From Panagrolaimus kolymaensis (taxonomy: Eukaryota > Nematoda > Chromadorea > Rhabditida > Panagrolaimidae): a stretch of DNA of 64,000 nt. The translations under genes and the position numbers were made by a program. Location of the stretch: the NCBI GenBank assembly GCA_028622995.1, contig JAJQJQ010000002.1, positions 3,844,001 through 3,908,000 on the forward strand, in the 5' to 3' direction. Below the pieces are notes generated by a model, which was not told the origin of the DNA, did not search any database, and was given only the letters and a program-made list of their open reading frames with translations. Position 1 is the first letter of the stretch; the number at the start of each line of letters is the position of its first letter. Below, one piece after another: positions 22,881 through 34,400 of this stretch.

Positions 22881-24074
22881 ATGGAAAATCAAATTCTCAA
22901 TATTGGGCTTATTTGTCCTGTTTGCGATCAAGTTGATGTAACTCTGAAAGACCATCGCCTACATGTTTGGCACACGCATTGTCAAGTATGGGAACGTCAC
23001 TCTACCAAACGTCAACAGCTATATTGTAAGCATTGCGACCACAATCGACCAATGTTTTACGATACTTACTCGCGTCACTTACGGAATAAACACGCTGATC
23101 AAATTTTTCCTGTCGCCATTGCTGAAAATGAAAACGAATCACTCGACAACGATTTTGGAATGGATTATGAAATGGTTCAAATCAATCAAGAAGCTATAGA
23201 AGAACAGCCGACACCAAATGCTTTTATTGATGGTATTATAGAGAACGTGGTAAGCTTATGCAATAACTTTTGGATGGATTTGCTTGCTCAACCTGCAATT
23301 ACAAGAAAAACTGTAACTATTATATGCAATCATCAGTACTCGTTGATTTCATCCGTCTTAGAAGTACTCAAATTCAACAATGATCTTTATGAAAATGCTA
23401 AATCGACTTTAGAGGGCTTATGGAAAGAAAACAAAAGTGAATACAAAAGAACAAAGAAAAGTGTTAAGCTTGGTCATTTAATTTTGCCGACGAAGTTTGC
23501 AATAACCAGCCGACATCAATCTGTTTCAACATTCACCTCAGAAGATATTGTACCTCGAACAAACTACATGGCGAAAGTGGATATTCGAACGACAATAAAA
23601 ACCATCATCACAAAACCATCAATCTTCAATTCTCTTCGATGGCCTTCAGAATTTATTGAATCTCAAAAAATTGATCATTGCTTTGCTGGACAACGTGGTC
23701 GAGAGTTGTATGAAGTAATTTTTTTTAATACTTTCTGTTTTTCAAATGCAAAATATTTTCAGCTTTTGGGAAGAAGAGAATACCTTGGTCTTCATGTATA
23801 TTGGGATGATTTTGGAACCACGAATCCACTTCGACCTGGAACAGCTTCCCGATACAGCATGACTGGGATTTATTTCCGCATCCTCAATCTTCCAATTGAA
23901 TTACAAGGAAGCTATGAACATATATTTCTTGCTGTTCTTGCGCAAGCAAAAGATTTTGGTGAACATCTTCAAACTTCCATGCGTCACTCCATTCTCATTC
24001 AACTCAAAGATCTGGAAGAAGAAGGAATAACTTTATCTGTCAATGGAATCACTCTACTCTCTCAGCGAAAATAG
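22881..24074 (+). CDS. Transposase-like protein of the CACTG element (zinc fingers plus probable DDE-fold part)
   Basis: First gene of the transposon. The N-terminus has two Cys/His clusters, CPVCDQ...HRLHVWHTHC and CKHCDHNRPMFYDTYSRHLRNKH, the second close to a C2H2 zinc finger. Towards the C-terminus, LGLHVYWDDFGTTNPL followed by MTGIYFRILNLP, HIFLAVLAQAKDFGEH and a DLEEEGI-type segment matches the pattern of many eukaryotic transposon proteins, where the Asp pair is probably catalytic. A 48-nt stretch (23715-23762, GTAATT...TTTTCAG) is a likely intron that is in frame and stop-free. The frame ends soon after the DLEEEGI segment, without the later parts usual in such proteins, so it may be truncated. 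Confidence 0.65.
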   Translation: MENQILNIGLICPVCDQVDVTLKDHRLHVWHTHCQVWERHSTKRQQLYCKHCDHNRPMFYDTYSRHLRNKHADQIFPVAIAENENESLDNDFGMDYEMVQINQEAIEEQPTPNAFIDGIIENVVSLCNNFWMDLLAQPAITRKTVTIICNHQYSLISSVLEVLKFNNDLYENAKSTLEGLWKENKSEYKRTKKSVKLGHLILPTKFAITSRHQSVSTFTSEDIVPRTNYMAKVDIRTTIKTIITKPSIFNSLRWPSEFIESQKIDHCFAGQRGRELYEVIFFNTFCFSNAKYFQLLGRREYLGLHVYWDDFGTTNPLRPGTASRYSMTGIYFRILNLPIELQGSYEHIFLAVLAQAKDFGEHLQTSMRHSILIQLKDLEEEGITLSVNGITLLSQRK

Positions 24075-24214
24075 TTTATTGGTGGCACCAAACTTTTCAT
24101 GTTTTTCTTCTTTTTGCCATTATTCTCTTTTTTTTCTTCTATGTTTTTGTTGCGCCTTAGAATATTTTTTACACTTTCAAGAATATGTTTGTTTAATTAC
24201 TTGTTTTTCAGACA

Positions 24215-26549
24215 ATGGCTTATCCGCGTGTCAAACTTACAATGATGAATGCAGAAGGAGATACAAAAACCGTACAATGGCAAGTAACTGATGATTTTCA
24301 GTCATTTTCAAACGTCATCAACTTCGGCTGCACTCGACTTGGAATTCAAAACAACTTTAATCTTCGGATCACTCAAATATCAAACGACAATGGCGTGGAA
24401 GAAAAGACTGAAATTGAAAATTTGGAAGAGTTCTTGAACTATGACAGAAGCTACTACATTATGGATACTCGGATCAACAATGGAGAACCACTTCTAGCTG
24501 CAAAAATTCCAAAGGTAACTGTTTATGGTGGACCTTTTTCAGCATCTTCTAATCATCCTTCTGTTGTACAAGTCCTTTCTCAACATCCGTCAACACAGTC
24601 ATCTCGAATGTAAGAATTTCTTGTTTCTTTCTTAATATTTTGACTGTTTATTTTTCAGGCAAACTGCCCAAGTAGTTCAACAACCGCCATCATCTTCTCA
24701 ACCTTCACCGGAAAATGATTTTTCTCCTGCTCCTAAATCTTTGAAAATTCATGGTAACTGTACGAAAACAGAAAGACTTACATCTTTTTTTCTTGAAAAT
24801 AATGAAGCAATCGACAAAGCGTATGCAACATACTCATCTTCTAAACCAATCATGTTTGGCGGCGTAAGTATTTTTATAAACAAATATTCAAAGCTTGACA
24901 CTAAATTTATAGGTCGACGTGTATCAACATTTTCTTGGTAAAGATTTAGGAAGAACTGCTGTTTATGTTTTTCGTGAACACATTGAAGCACTACTTGAAG
25001 CAGCAGAAAGTAAAATCACTCAACTCGCTAAAGAAGTCATCAAAGCTGTTACACCCGAGTAAGTTATTTTATTTAGATCATGCTTTACTTCTTTAGCTTT
25101 TCACTTCCTGCTACCGAACGTCACAAGATCAATCATGTCATCAACAAGCTCACTGCATCCGACGTCTTTAACAAGCTATCATTATCAAACGGCAAAGGAC
25201 CTGTGGATCGTACTTCTCAAAGGAAATACAACGAAGCAAAGAATGTTGGAAAGGTAAGTTTACCAAAGCCTCGACTTTGTGACGAATCAATCGACAAAAT
25301 TGTTACACAAATAAACAACTCAACTACTGTGGAAGGAAAGCGGCTCGAGTTTCAATCGTCAAGGTATACTTTTTTTAGTAAATAAAGTATTAAACAATCT
25401 CTTTTAGCTTTATCCGAGCTCTTTGGATTCAAGAAGAAAGGAAAAAACCAAGCTATGTGGATAATCGTCAAGGCGAAGCTTTTGTTTCAAGCGTCATTTC
25501 AAAATTCCCCGACATCAAGGGTGACATCACTTTGGTAATCTTTTATTGACTCGTTTTTATCATTCATGCTTCTTTTAGATTCATCATGATTTCCTGTGGA
25601 TTATGAAAAAAAAGAAAAACTTTCAACCAAATCTCAACGATGTTTTCCGTAGGATGCTTCCTGAAATTTTCAATCAAGCGGCAATGCAACAAAACTGTTC
25701 TGAAGTTCCAGCTTCACTTACTGATGGTAAATTTACTTAGTGCTTTATTGTTAACACTTTTCATTATTAAGATATGAAAGAATATCATGGTGGTCGTTTA
25801 CTTGCTGAACTCATCAAGAAAGGAACCAAACGAAGTGAAAGTAATTACAGCCGCCTTGTTATTGATTGCATGGTACTTTTTTATCTACTTACTTAAAGCT
25901 TTTATACTTATCTAAATTTACAGGGAAGTTGCAGTCATCATGATGGTCTAACTCAACTCACTCATCATGGTATAAATTCTCCTGCTATTATTGCACTCGG
26001 CACTGTTCCTCGAGCTACATACTACATTGCTGTTGGTAAAGAAGCATTACAAGTAAGTTCTTTATTTTATGTTTACTTTCACTTTCGTTTTTAGGTCAAT
26101 GGAACATTCGCCGATGCTCTTCAATCTTACATGGAAACTATCTTTGTTTTTAATCTTGCTTATGATAAAGATACTCGACCAATTGCTTACTTTTTTGAGC
26201 TGATGATGGGTATGAAGACTAACAACAATCCTGCACGCCAACAACTCTTTGATGTTCTTCACCGACCTCTTCGTTTGTATTTACTTTTCTTTCTTAACTT
26301 GATCTTAAAATTTCAGCAAGGAATGATCAATCGACATCTCAAGCATCGGCACAATTTGAACTTCCATCGCCTACACATACTGCAAATGAAAATCAAAGAA
26401 GAAGTGAAGAAGAACATTCGGCAAATATGTTCAATGAAACATCTCAATCTCCTTCAACACCAAAACGACGTCGTATTGATGGTTCTCTTGATCCATCTTC
26501 GCAAAATGCTATTCAATCGACAACAAATAATCTCACACAACTTTTTTAA
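24215..26549 (+). CDS. Second protein of the CACTG element, unknown family
   Basis: Multi-exon gene on the same strand, starting MAYPRVKLTMMNAEGDTKTV, with about nine short introns. The first about 95 residues have alternating beta-like segments of ubiquitin/PB1-like size, which is inference only. A Ser/Gln/Pro-rich linker (QPPSSSQPSPEND) follows, then a helical region (REHIEALLEAAESKITQLAKEV), a conserved-looking domain with FIRALWIQEERKKPSYVDN, HHDFLWIMKKKKNF and GSCSHHDGLTQLTHHG, and a Ser/Gln/Asn-rich tail containing a basic nuclear-localisation-like PKRRRID. I do not recognise the family. By position it could be an accessory DNA-binding protein, like the second gene of En/Spm-type elements. 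All deduced exons stay open, so it appears intact. Confidence 0.6.
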
Positions 26550-26897
26550 GTCTTGTTTTTGTTATTTTTATGTTTTGTTTTTGTTTATATTGTGATAAAT
26601 TAATGTTTTTATAATTAAATTTTGTTTTGAGAAGTGTGTGTACCATGCCCTGGGAATAGTGTAAAAAGGCAGGATTACAGCCATATTAGGGGTTTTTACA
26701 GCATTAATCCAAATGAGAGACAAGGCAAAAAAAAGAGGTTTAACATACATTTTATAAGTGTTTTACCCTTATAAAACTGTTGCAAAACCCTCACTTTGGA
26801 ATGAGGGTTGATGAGCCCCTCATCCGAGCAATTGGTTATTGAATACCTCATAATTTGAGGGTTTTTCACTCAAAAAATAAGGGTTTTTTTTTCAGTG

Positions 26898-27223
26898 CAT
26901 GAATTTTATAATTTTAGGCTTAATTTCTGGGATTTTATTTTTCTAGTGTGGTCAATATGGTTTTATCATCTTACTTATTTGGGGTTTTTTAGCTTGGCAA
27001 TAAAAATTGTTGCAAAGTTATCATTTTAATCAAGAGTATTTTAAGATGTCCTCTCAAATGATGTCGTCATAAAGGCTTATTGTACATTTAAACAAACATT
27101 TCCTTTTTTTTATTTTGATTTTTTGTTAATAAAAGTTGGACATAAAAATATTTATTTAAAATTTTTAACATTGTAAAATGATAACAAAGAACAAAAAATT
27201 AAAAAAAATATAAACAGAGTAAA
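26898..27223. other. Spacer between transposon and POLE paralog 3' end
   Basis: 326 bases, AT-rich, probably containing the 3' UTR of the minus-strand paralog. Not similar to the region after the full-length POLE stop. No gene seen. Confidence 0.5.
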
Positions 27224-30200
27224 TTATTTAGAATAGCAATCAATTTCCCATTGAACAGCAAGTTGAACATTAGACAGTTCGTGTCTTTTAGAAACATTTC
27301 TAATAGTTCGAAGAGTATCCATAAATTCTGTCTTTGACGTAACAAATTCCAATTTATTGCTGCATTCACAAAATTGAGCAAGAGATCGAGTAGCTAATTG
27401 CTTGCAGTGAACACATTTTCTGTCTTGAAGAACAAACGCAGTAACCATTTTTGAAAGTCTCCCAATCAGAAGTTCTTCGATTATTGTTTTGGAAAGTTCA
27501 GTGTTGCAGAAGGTACATCGTAAAGTTGTTTCTTCATCTAAAAAATGAAATAGTTAAAGTAAGTATGCTTGTTTAAAAATTAACCAGGAACATGAGCACA
27601 TAAATCCAAATCAACACATTTGCTGCAATGATGACAAAAGAGATTTTCTAAAACACAAACATAAGTAGGAGGACGCCATTCAAGAGCACTAGGTGGTAAA
27701 TTAGTTGATAACATTTGAAGTAATTGAGATCGTAAATTTTCAACAGGTTCAGCAATATGTTTATCGAGGCTTAAAGCTTTACAAATAGCTTTAACAAATT
27801 CAACAGCAACATCAAAGTTTGAATCTTCTTCACCATCAACCAAATTAGCTTCACGATACTCAGTATTGAGAATGTGTCGAATTTTAATCAATCGATCAGT
27901 AACTTGAAAAAGTCGAGGATTGAGTTCTTCAGATAATGTGTTTTGACAAAATTGTTCCAAGGCTTCTTCAGACGAATCTTCACGCATCTTATTAGCAATT
28001 AGCATCATATAACCGGTGGTAACTTGACAAAACGCTTTTTTACATTTTTCTGGTAATTTTTCAATCATAGCAAAATTTGTCACAACTTTTTCTTCCATTA
28101 TCACTTCATCATCATTTTCTTTATCTTCTTGATGAAAACCAATTGCAGCATAATTAGTCTGAAACAAATAGAATGGAAAATATTGTGAAAACTTTAGGAA
28201 AATATACCGGATCAATCCATAAACAAATATTCCATAAATTTAAAGGAGCAATTTGAAGTGCAGCAAAAATTGGCTTTGATGAAAGTGATGTAATAAGTGA
28301 CGACACAAATCTACGAGATTGAATAGCATCAGAAAACCCAGTGGAAAGAATAATACGAGAAAATGAACAATAAATGACATTGGCCCCTAGTTGATTGATC
28401 TCTGCTATTAAAATAGAACATAATTTTCGCATAAGAGTGTTTACGTTGGAAACGATAGCAGGATTATACATCAGAGATTTAGGATCACACATCCACCTTA
28501 AAACATAAATATAAATTTGTTACTAAATATAATTTTAAAAAATACCGATACATATGAACAACAAGTTGATCAGCAATAAAATTTTTACTAAGATGAATGT
28601 CTTTGATGAGTTCATGAAAAACGTGTCGAAGAATTTTCAAAGCGTCAGTGAGAGAAGCATCTTCATCAAAATCAGTAATACTTGTTATAAAACGCAATTC
28701 TTTGGACATCAGTTTATCAATTCGAGCATTAGCTAACGTAGAAGCGCCTTCAGCTTTAAGTATTCTAACATTTTGAATTAAAGCATTCACAGCAACAGCT
28801 CCAATTTCCAGTTCAGCAATACAATTTTTTTGTTCAAATGTTTCAAAATTAACAACTCTTCCATGATGTTGTTTAAATGAAACATTTTCCCAATCAGCTA
28901 AAAATCGAAGATCATCTGCTTCTTTTCCACCGTAATCAGGTTGATTAGTTCGTGAAGCCCAAAGAACGTGATTATGTTGTTGTAAAGCTCGAGCATAAAA
29001 TACATCGAGGGCGAGTGAGAGAACATCTTCAGGAAGATTACCAACTGGAATTCCAACATAATGAGCAATGGTCCAATAATCCTAAAAAATAATAATACGG
29101 TAAATGGAATTAAAAGTGTAAAAAAATTACAGCTAAATAAACAAAAGAATTCATAAAATGTTGAATGATTCGTTTTCCCACTTGATTTCCCCATTCTAGA
29201 GCATTCATCAAATTTGAAGGTTCATCAACTCGAATACGAACATTTGGAAATTCTTTCAGCGCAGGAATAATATTCATGATTTCTTTGGTGCTTCTAGAAG
29301 TTTGAAGAGTAATCAAAAATGGTTCAGCAAGATTTGTTCGAATTGATTTCATGATATTAGAAATTTGTTTTGTCGCATCTTTGATTGTTGTGGTTTGAAT
29401 TGATTCAATTTGAATATTTTCACAATCCACAGGAAAGAAATCTGTTCCTCTTTTATCAACACTAAAAATCATGTATTAGTTTATTAAAGTTTATAAATAA
29501 AACTTACAATTTTTGATATTCGGTTGAAAAAACGGTTGAGAAATTGTGTAAATCAATCCTTGCTTTGTTTACAATGAAAACATATCCTTGTTTGGATTTA
29601 GGCGAAATCAAACCAAAAACCGTTCGAGATCCATGTGAATATTCATAAAAAAAGATAGTATGGAAATGTTCAATATCTGCGTAAACAACATCTGATCCAA
29701 GAACCCTTTCAAATTGTTCAAGCCGATATGTATTTGCGAGAGAATTGATTCGACATGTTGCACCCATATGAACAAAAGCTCGAAACAGCAAAGGAATTTG
29801 AGTTTCATAAATTCCAAGAATATTTCCAGCACAAAGTTGTTTATTGAATTCACTAAAAAATGAAAATTATGAATGGTTAAAGCATATTGTAACAAACTTG
29901 ATATTAGCAGTAAATTCTTGTTCATCGATGGAATATTCATATAGGTTATGACTGAATTGCATTTTAGGTAAAATCTTTTCAACTTTTCGAGAATTTTTAG
30001 CTGGAGCTCTTTCTTTAAGATCGTTGACATAAATGATTCGAGGAATGTTGAGTGAAAATCGGCGCATATTCCCATCGACCAAAGCAAAAACATCAAAGAT
30101 TCCAGGAGTTTTAGTTTCAGTGATTTGAATAATATGCCAATATTCTGTTTGAATTCTTTCTCGATTATATGCAAGCAGTTGATTCAAATACCCTTTTGAA

Positions 30201-30703
30201 AGTGATGATGAAGAAGTGGTAAGAGCATTTCGTTTATGAGCTTTTCGATCCGATCTTGCTTTTGACCATTTCTTTTTCATATAAGTCAACTAAAAATTAA
30301 AACATTTAAAAGTATTTTATCAATAAAACTTACTTACCCATTCATGAAAACCATCTGCAGCCCAAGTTTTTCTTTGAGGAAGAGATTGTTGTTGTTCCGT
30401 TGCAGCAGATGAGCCAGTGTTCGTTACAATTGTTTTATTCTTCTTTTTCTTTTTCCAACCAGAAAGCTGACTTGTAGCCATTTGAACTCCATTTGGATCA
30501 TTGTCAATCCTTTTTCGCTTGATAACGATTCCATCTTCATCAACTTCTACCACATCTTCATCAGCTTGGCGTCTTGGATCATTTTCGAATATTGCTGGTA
30601 ATGGTCTTTTTCTTAATGTCGTTATTTCTTTAGGTTGAGTATTCTTCGGTGTAGATTTTGTTACAGTTTTAAACATATCAGTAATTTTTGGTTGACCTTC
30701 CAT
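27224..30703 (-). CDS. Truncated POLE paralog: C-terminal half only, no exonuclease or polymerase domain
   Basis: The protein aligns exon by exon with the C-terminal half of the POLE gene at 11424-19696. It starts [11 protein letters not shown] at 30703 with an in-frame TAA just upstream (30725-30727), so no catalytic domain is encoded in this frame. QPKITDMF is a PCNA-binding-like motif at the site equivalent to yeast Pol2's PIP box. It continues with a charged linker, the SKARSDRKAHKRN segment, the degenerate polymerase/exonuclease module, and both zinc modules ([13 protein letters not shown] and CVHCKQ...CEC), ending near DCYSK at 27224. Introns match those of the full gene, so it arose by DNA duplication. 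Differences such as [11 protein letters not shown] against STLANARIDKL are whole-codon changes. One donor is GTTAAT where the full gene has GTAAAT. Expression is unknown. Confidence 0.88.
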
Positions 30704-31471
30704 TTTTACTTTGAATCCAAACAATTAGCTTGATTGAAATTTGGTAAAACAGAATTTGATATTTTATCCTTTTGAATGAATCCTAAAATTGCTCTAATCT
30801 TCGTTGCAAGATTAAAATATTACTGTTTTTTTACCCGCTTTTTTGAAATTTCATTTTTTTGATAGTGTTGCTGCCACGTAAATGTGAAACATTTTACAAT
30901 TATTTTAATACTCAAAATCAAGTTATTGAAAGATCAAATTAATGAAATTATCAGCAATTACCATTCTTTCTTTTTTATTCTTTCAGATTTTCCTTTAAAA
31001 ATTCTTTAAATCTTCATTAAAAAATAATCAAAGCAAATACAATACACATTGTCAAATTTTTCAGCTGCTTCCACATACTTCAATGGTTCAAAGACAAACA
31101 AGCTTATTTTATTCTTTACCCTTGAGCTTAATTTAGTTTATTTTCTCACATTTTTTTTCTCTTGCATACATAATTATTACTTTATTCATGAGCATTTTAA
31201 TATGCGCTCACATGTCTCCTTGTGATTATCTTTGACTTTTGTGTTTTTGCCACTCTTTTGATTCTATTTTTATTAAGTATGTCGTTGTTTTTAAACGTAA
31301 ATTTATACACATTTATGTAAACCCTTTTAGAAATAAAATAAAAATACATAGAAAAATATTCACATAAAAAATTGCTTGATTCTAAAATATTAAAGCCACA
31401 TTCACATACCCATATTTTGTTACAACAACAACAGCAAATATAAAAATAATGCAGAAAAATATAATAAAATG
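30704..31471. other. Intergenic region upstream of the POLE paralog
   Basis: About 770 bases with no coding signal. Sequence just upstream of the paralog's ATG does not resemble the polymerase-domain coding sequence of the full gene, so the duplication breakpoint is at about 30695-30703. This stretch must supply any promoter of the paralog. Confidence 0.55.
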
Positions 31472-34400
31472 TTATGAATTTTGAACAAATGGTAAACTAT
31501 GCCTTGGCTTAAATGTTTCTAAAGTAGGAGAATACACATGTACATGCGGCTGAGATTGCCGTCTCTGATCTGCTGTTGGTGGAAGTGGAAAGGGAGCTAT
31601 CCTTGTATCAGTTGAAAGTTCTAAAAATGCAAAGTATTTAATAAATAACATTTTCGAACTTAAAAAAAATCTGGATAGATTTTTAAATAGATTAAAATTA
31701 AGCTTACCAGTATGCCTCGTCCATTCATCCTCACTTATGGATCTCACATGTCCTGAATCAAAGCCTGTCGATGCTATAGAAATGCAATCATTATCTTTTT
31801 CATCGACTTCATCTATTACTGCCAATCTTTCATCATGCGGGTATTTGCACGTATTAAAACCAGGTTCAAAAAAAGTTGGATAATTTCCATTCGACTGAAA
31901 AAAATTTAACTTTATAGCCTTCTTATTTTTTGGTACTTATTTATGAATTTACTATACTGTACGTAGGTGCATTCTTATATTTTATTTCCTCACAAACTTT
32001 AATTATTATTTTTAATTATGAAAAAGCACCCTTGCGTGTTAAAATTGTTTAAAAAACAAACAACCAAAAATGAATGTGATTCTTCGAAAAGCCTTTTTTC
32101 ATATTCCATTTTTAGCAACAAACAATTAGAAGACTTTCAAAAACAGAAAAAAAAGATTTGTCAAGCAGATAATTTTTTTATTTGTTGTTGCAAAAATGGA
32201 TTTGACGTTTTTCAGAATTTTTCTTCTTCATAAAAATCTATCTATTTTTGACTTTTTTTCTTCATTTCTTCAAAATAAACGAACGCATAATTATTTGATA
32301 ATTTTTAAAGCGATTAAGCAGTAGAGCAGTTAGTAAAAAAAGAGGAGGCTTTTCTGTTTATGTTTTTTTTAAATTCTAATTGACAGCTATTTCGGAGTTT
32401 GAATATTTCAAGGAGCTCTCCTTTTTTTTCCGAAGAAGAAACATCATCGCAAAAACGAAATGAGATACAAGGAAATAAAAGTGTCTTTTGGATTTGTGGA
32501 ATTTGCTTGTCTTTTTTGGTGCAGCGAGTGCAAAAGCCTTTTTTTCTAACTTTTAAATTATATTGCATTTATTTTTTGCTTTATCTATTTGCAACTTAGT
32601 CTGAGCTAACTTAAAGACATTATTGGGAAGAGAAAAAGTGTCAAAAGGCAATGGCAAAAAAAAAAGGATTTTTTTTGTTTTTAACCTAATTAAATATAAT
32701 TTTTTTTGTGTAATAAAAAGGTAGCACATTCAAATGCATTATTAATTTTAGAAATAAGTTTTTTTTTCAAATAAAATAAAGCACTATTTTATTGTCTTTT
32801 AGTTCATAAAATTTAATTAACACTTTTGGCTACCGTAATTTTTTTAATGGACGTTGAAAAAAAGGAAAATTGATTTATGGAATAAAAAAGATTAATGGAA
32901 TTTTTATGTTTTAAATTTTTTTCAAATTATGACGTTGCTTTTGCCATTTCGAAAAAAACGAAGGTTAAAAACTTACACTTTTTCTATTACAATAACTTGA
33001 TTTTCGATTATCTTTGCATTTGCGTGAAGTATAAAGGCGATGAAACATAGCAATCACAGCTACAGAAACCATGAGAAGGCATGTCGCAAGGATGACACAT
33101 AAAATAATTATTGGAAATCCATTATTATTATCTAAAAGAAAAAATTATATTACTTTTTTTCTTGCTTATTACTTCTTTGGAAAATCTTCTTATAGAGGGT
33201 TTTTTATTTATTTTCATGGAACTACTTTTACTTGTTGACTCATAGAATAAAAAACAAAGGGTTTTTTGTTCATAATATGTCTCAAAGAAGCTCTTTTCAC
33301 GTAAAAAGTACAATTTAATGTTTTTTTTCAAATGTTCGTATTATTAAAAAGAGTGGCAAAATACAAAGTAAAAAAAAATGGATGAAATTTATTGTTAGCT
33401 TTATCTAAACTATGATAGTCACTATTATAACCGGAAATGCTTGTGTTATTATAAATCTTTAACATTTTTTTGAATAAATAATTTTAGTAAGATTATCTTT
33501 TTTTTAAAGAACACGATTTAGAAGGAAATAAAAAAGTAATATTTGTAAATACAGAATACCAGTAATTTGCAATTCCTTTCCTAACCTATATGGTATCTTT
33601 CAATAAGGTTTACATATAAAACTTACGCGCTCGATGATTGCCACATCCTGAATCAATGGAGCCATCAATAAATCCATTCATAAAACATGTGGTATTTCCA
33701 GTCCTTACAGTTTGAATACATGCATCTGCATAATATCCACCTTCGGGAGAATTACGAAATTTTACTTCTAATTGCAATGGCCAATATTCATTTCCAATTG
33801 TACGGTATTCTAGCTGGTTTCCAGCTACAAAGCTTGAAACTGATCGTTTTCCATCACTCTAAAAAAAAATATCGTAGATCATTTTTTTCACAGTGTTTTT
33901 TCTAAAGTGCTTTGTTAATCCCTTTTTTATTGCTTATTTTTTCCATCTTTGCAATATCTTCTCTTCCTTTGTTTTGCCGGAAAAGACTTTTTAGTAAACA
34001 AAAAATTAAAGATGAATAACTTGCTCGCTTGCTATTTATTTATTTATCTCCATATGGCACCAGATGGATATGAAAAAAAAAAGTGTTAATCGTTTTCACT
34101 CCCTCTGTTGGTTTCCAACAATAAAATTGTCGTTGCTTTGAACTTTTCAAAAATTAAAAACAATGAATTTCATTAGAAAAACTTTACCCGCGCAAAAAAA
34201 AAGAAGATTTGCGGTTGATGTTCCACTTTAACTTTTTCAAATTTTTTTGGGTGGATTGAAAATAAAGTGATGCCCCATTTCCGTCGGCACTTCTCTCAAG
34301 TACAAAAAAGAAAGAAAGACACTTTTGAACTGCTCTCTCCTCGCACATCTCCCTCAAGGTTTCATCTTCTCTTCAAAAATAAAAAGCATGACAGGTGTTT

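Larger units (their letters stand above)
22431..26897 (+). mobile_element. CACTG-ended DNA transposon (4,467 bp) carrying two genes
   Basis: The tips are inverted repeats CACTG-A9-CC (22431-22446 and 26882-26897), flanked on both sides by CA, a possible 2-bp target duplication. The subterminal regions (22447-22640 and about 26755-26880) are packed with direct and inverted AACCCTCAT/ATGAGGGTT and ACCCTTAT motifs. A further 11-bp inverted pair, GGGCATGGTAC and GTACCATGCCC, lies near 22708 and 26640. Terminal CACTG/CACTA plus subterminal repeats and a transposase-like first gene suggest the CMC (CACTA/Mirage/Chapaev) superfamily. The classification is inference, but the boundaries are seen directly. 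Confidence 0.8.
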
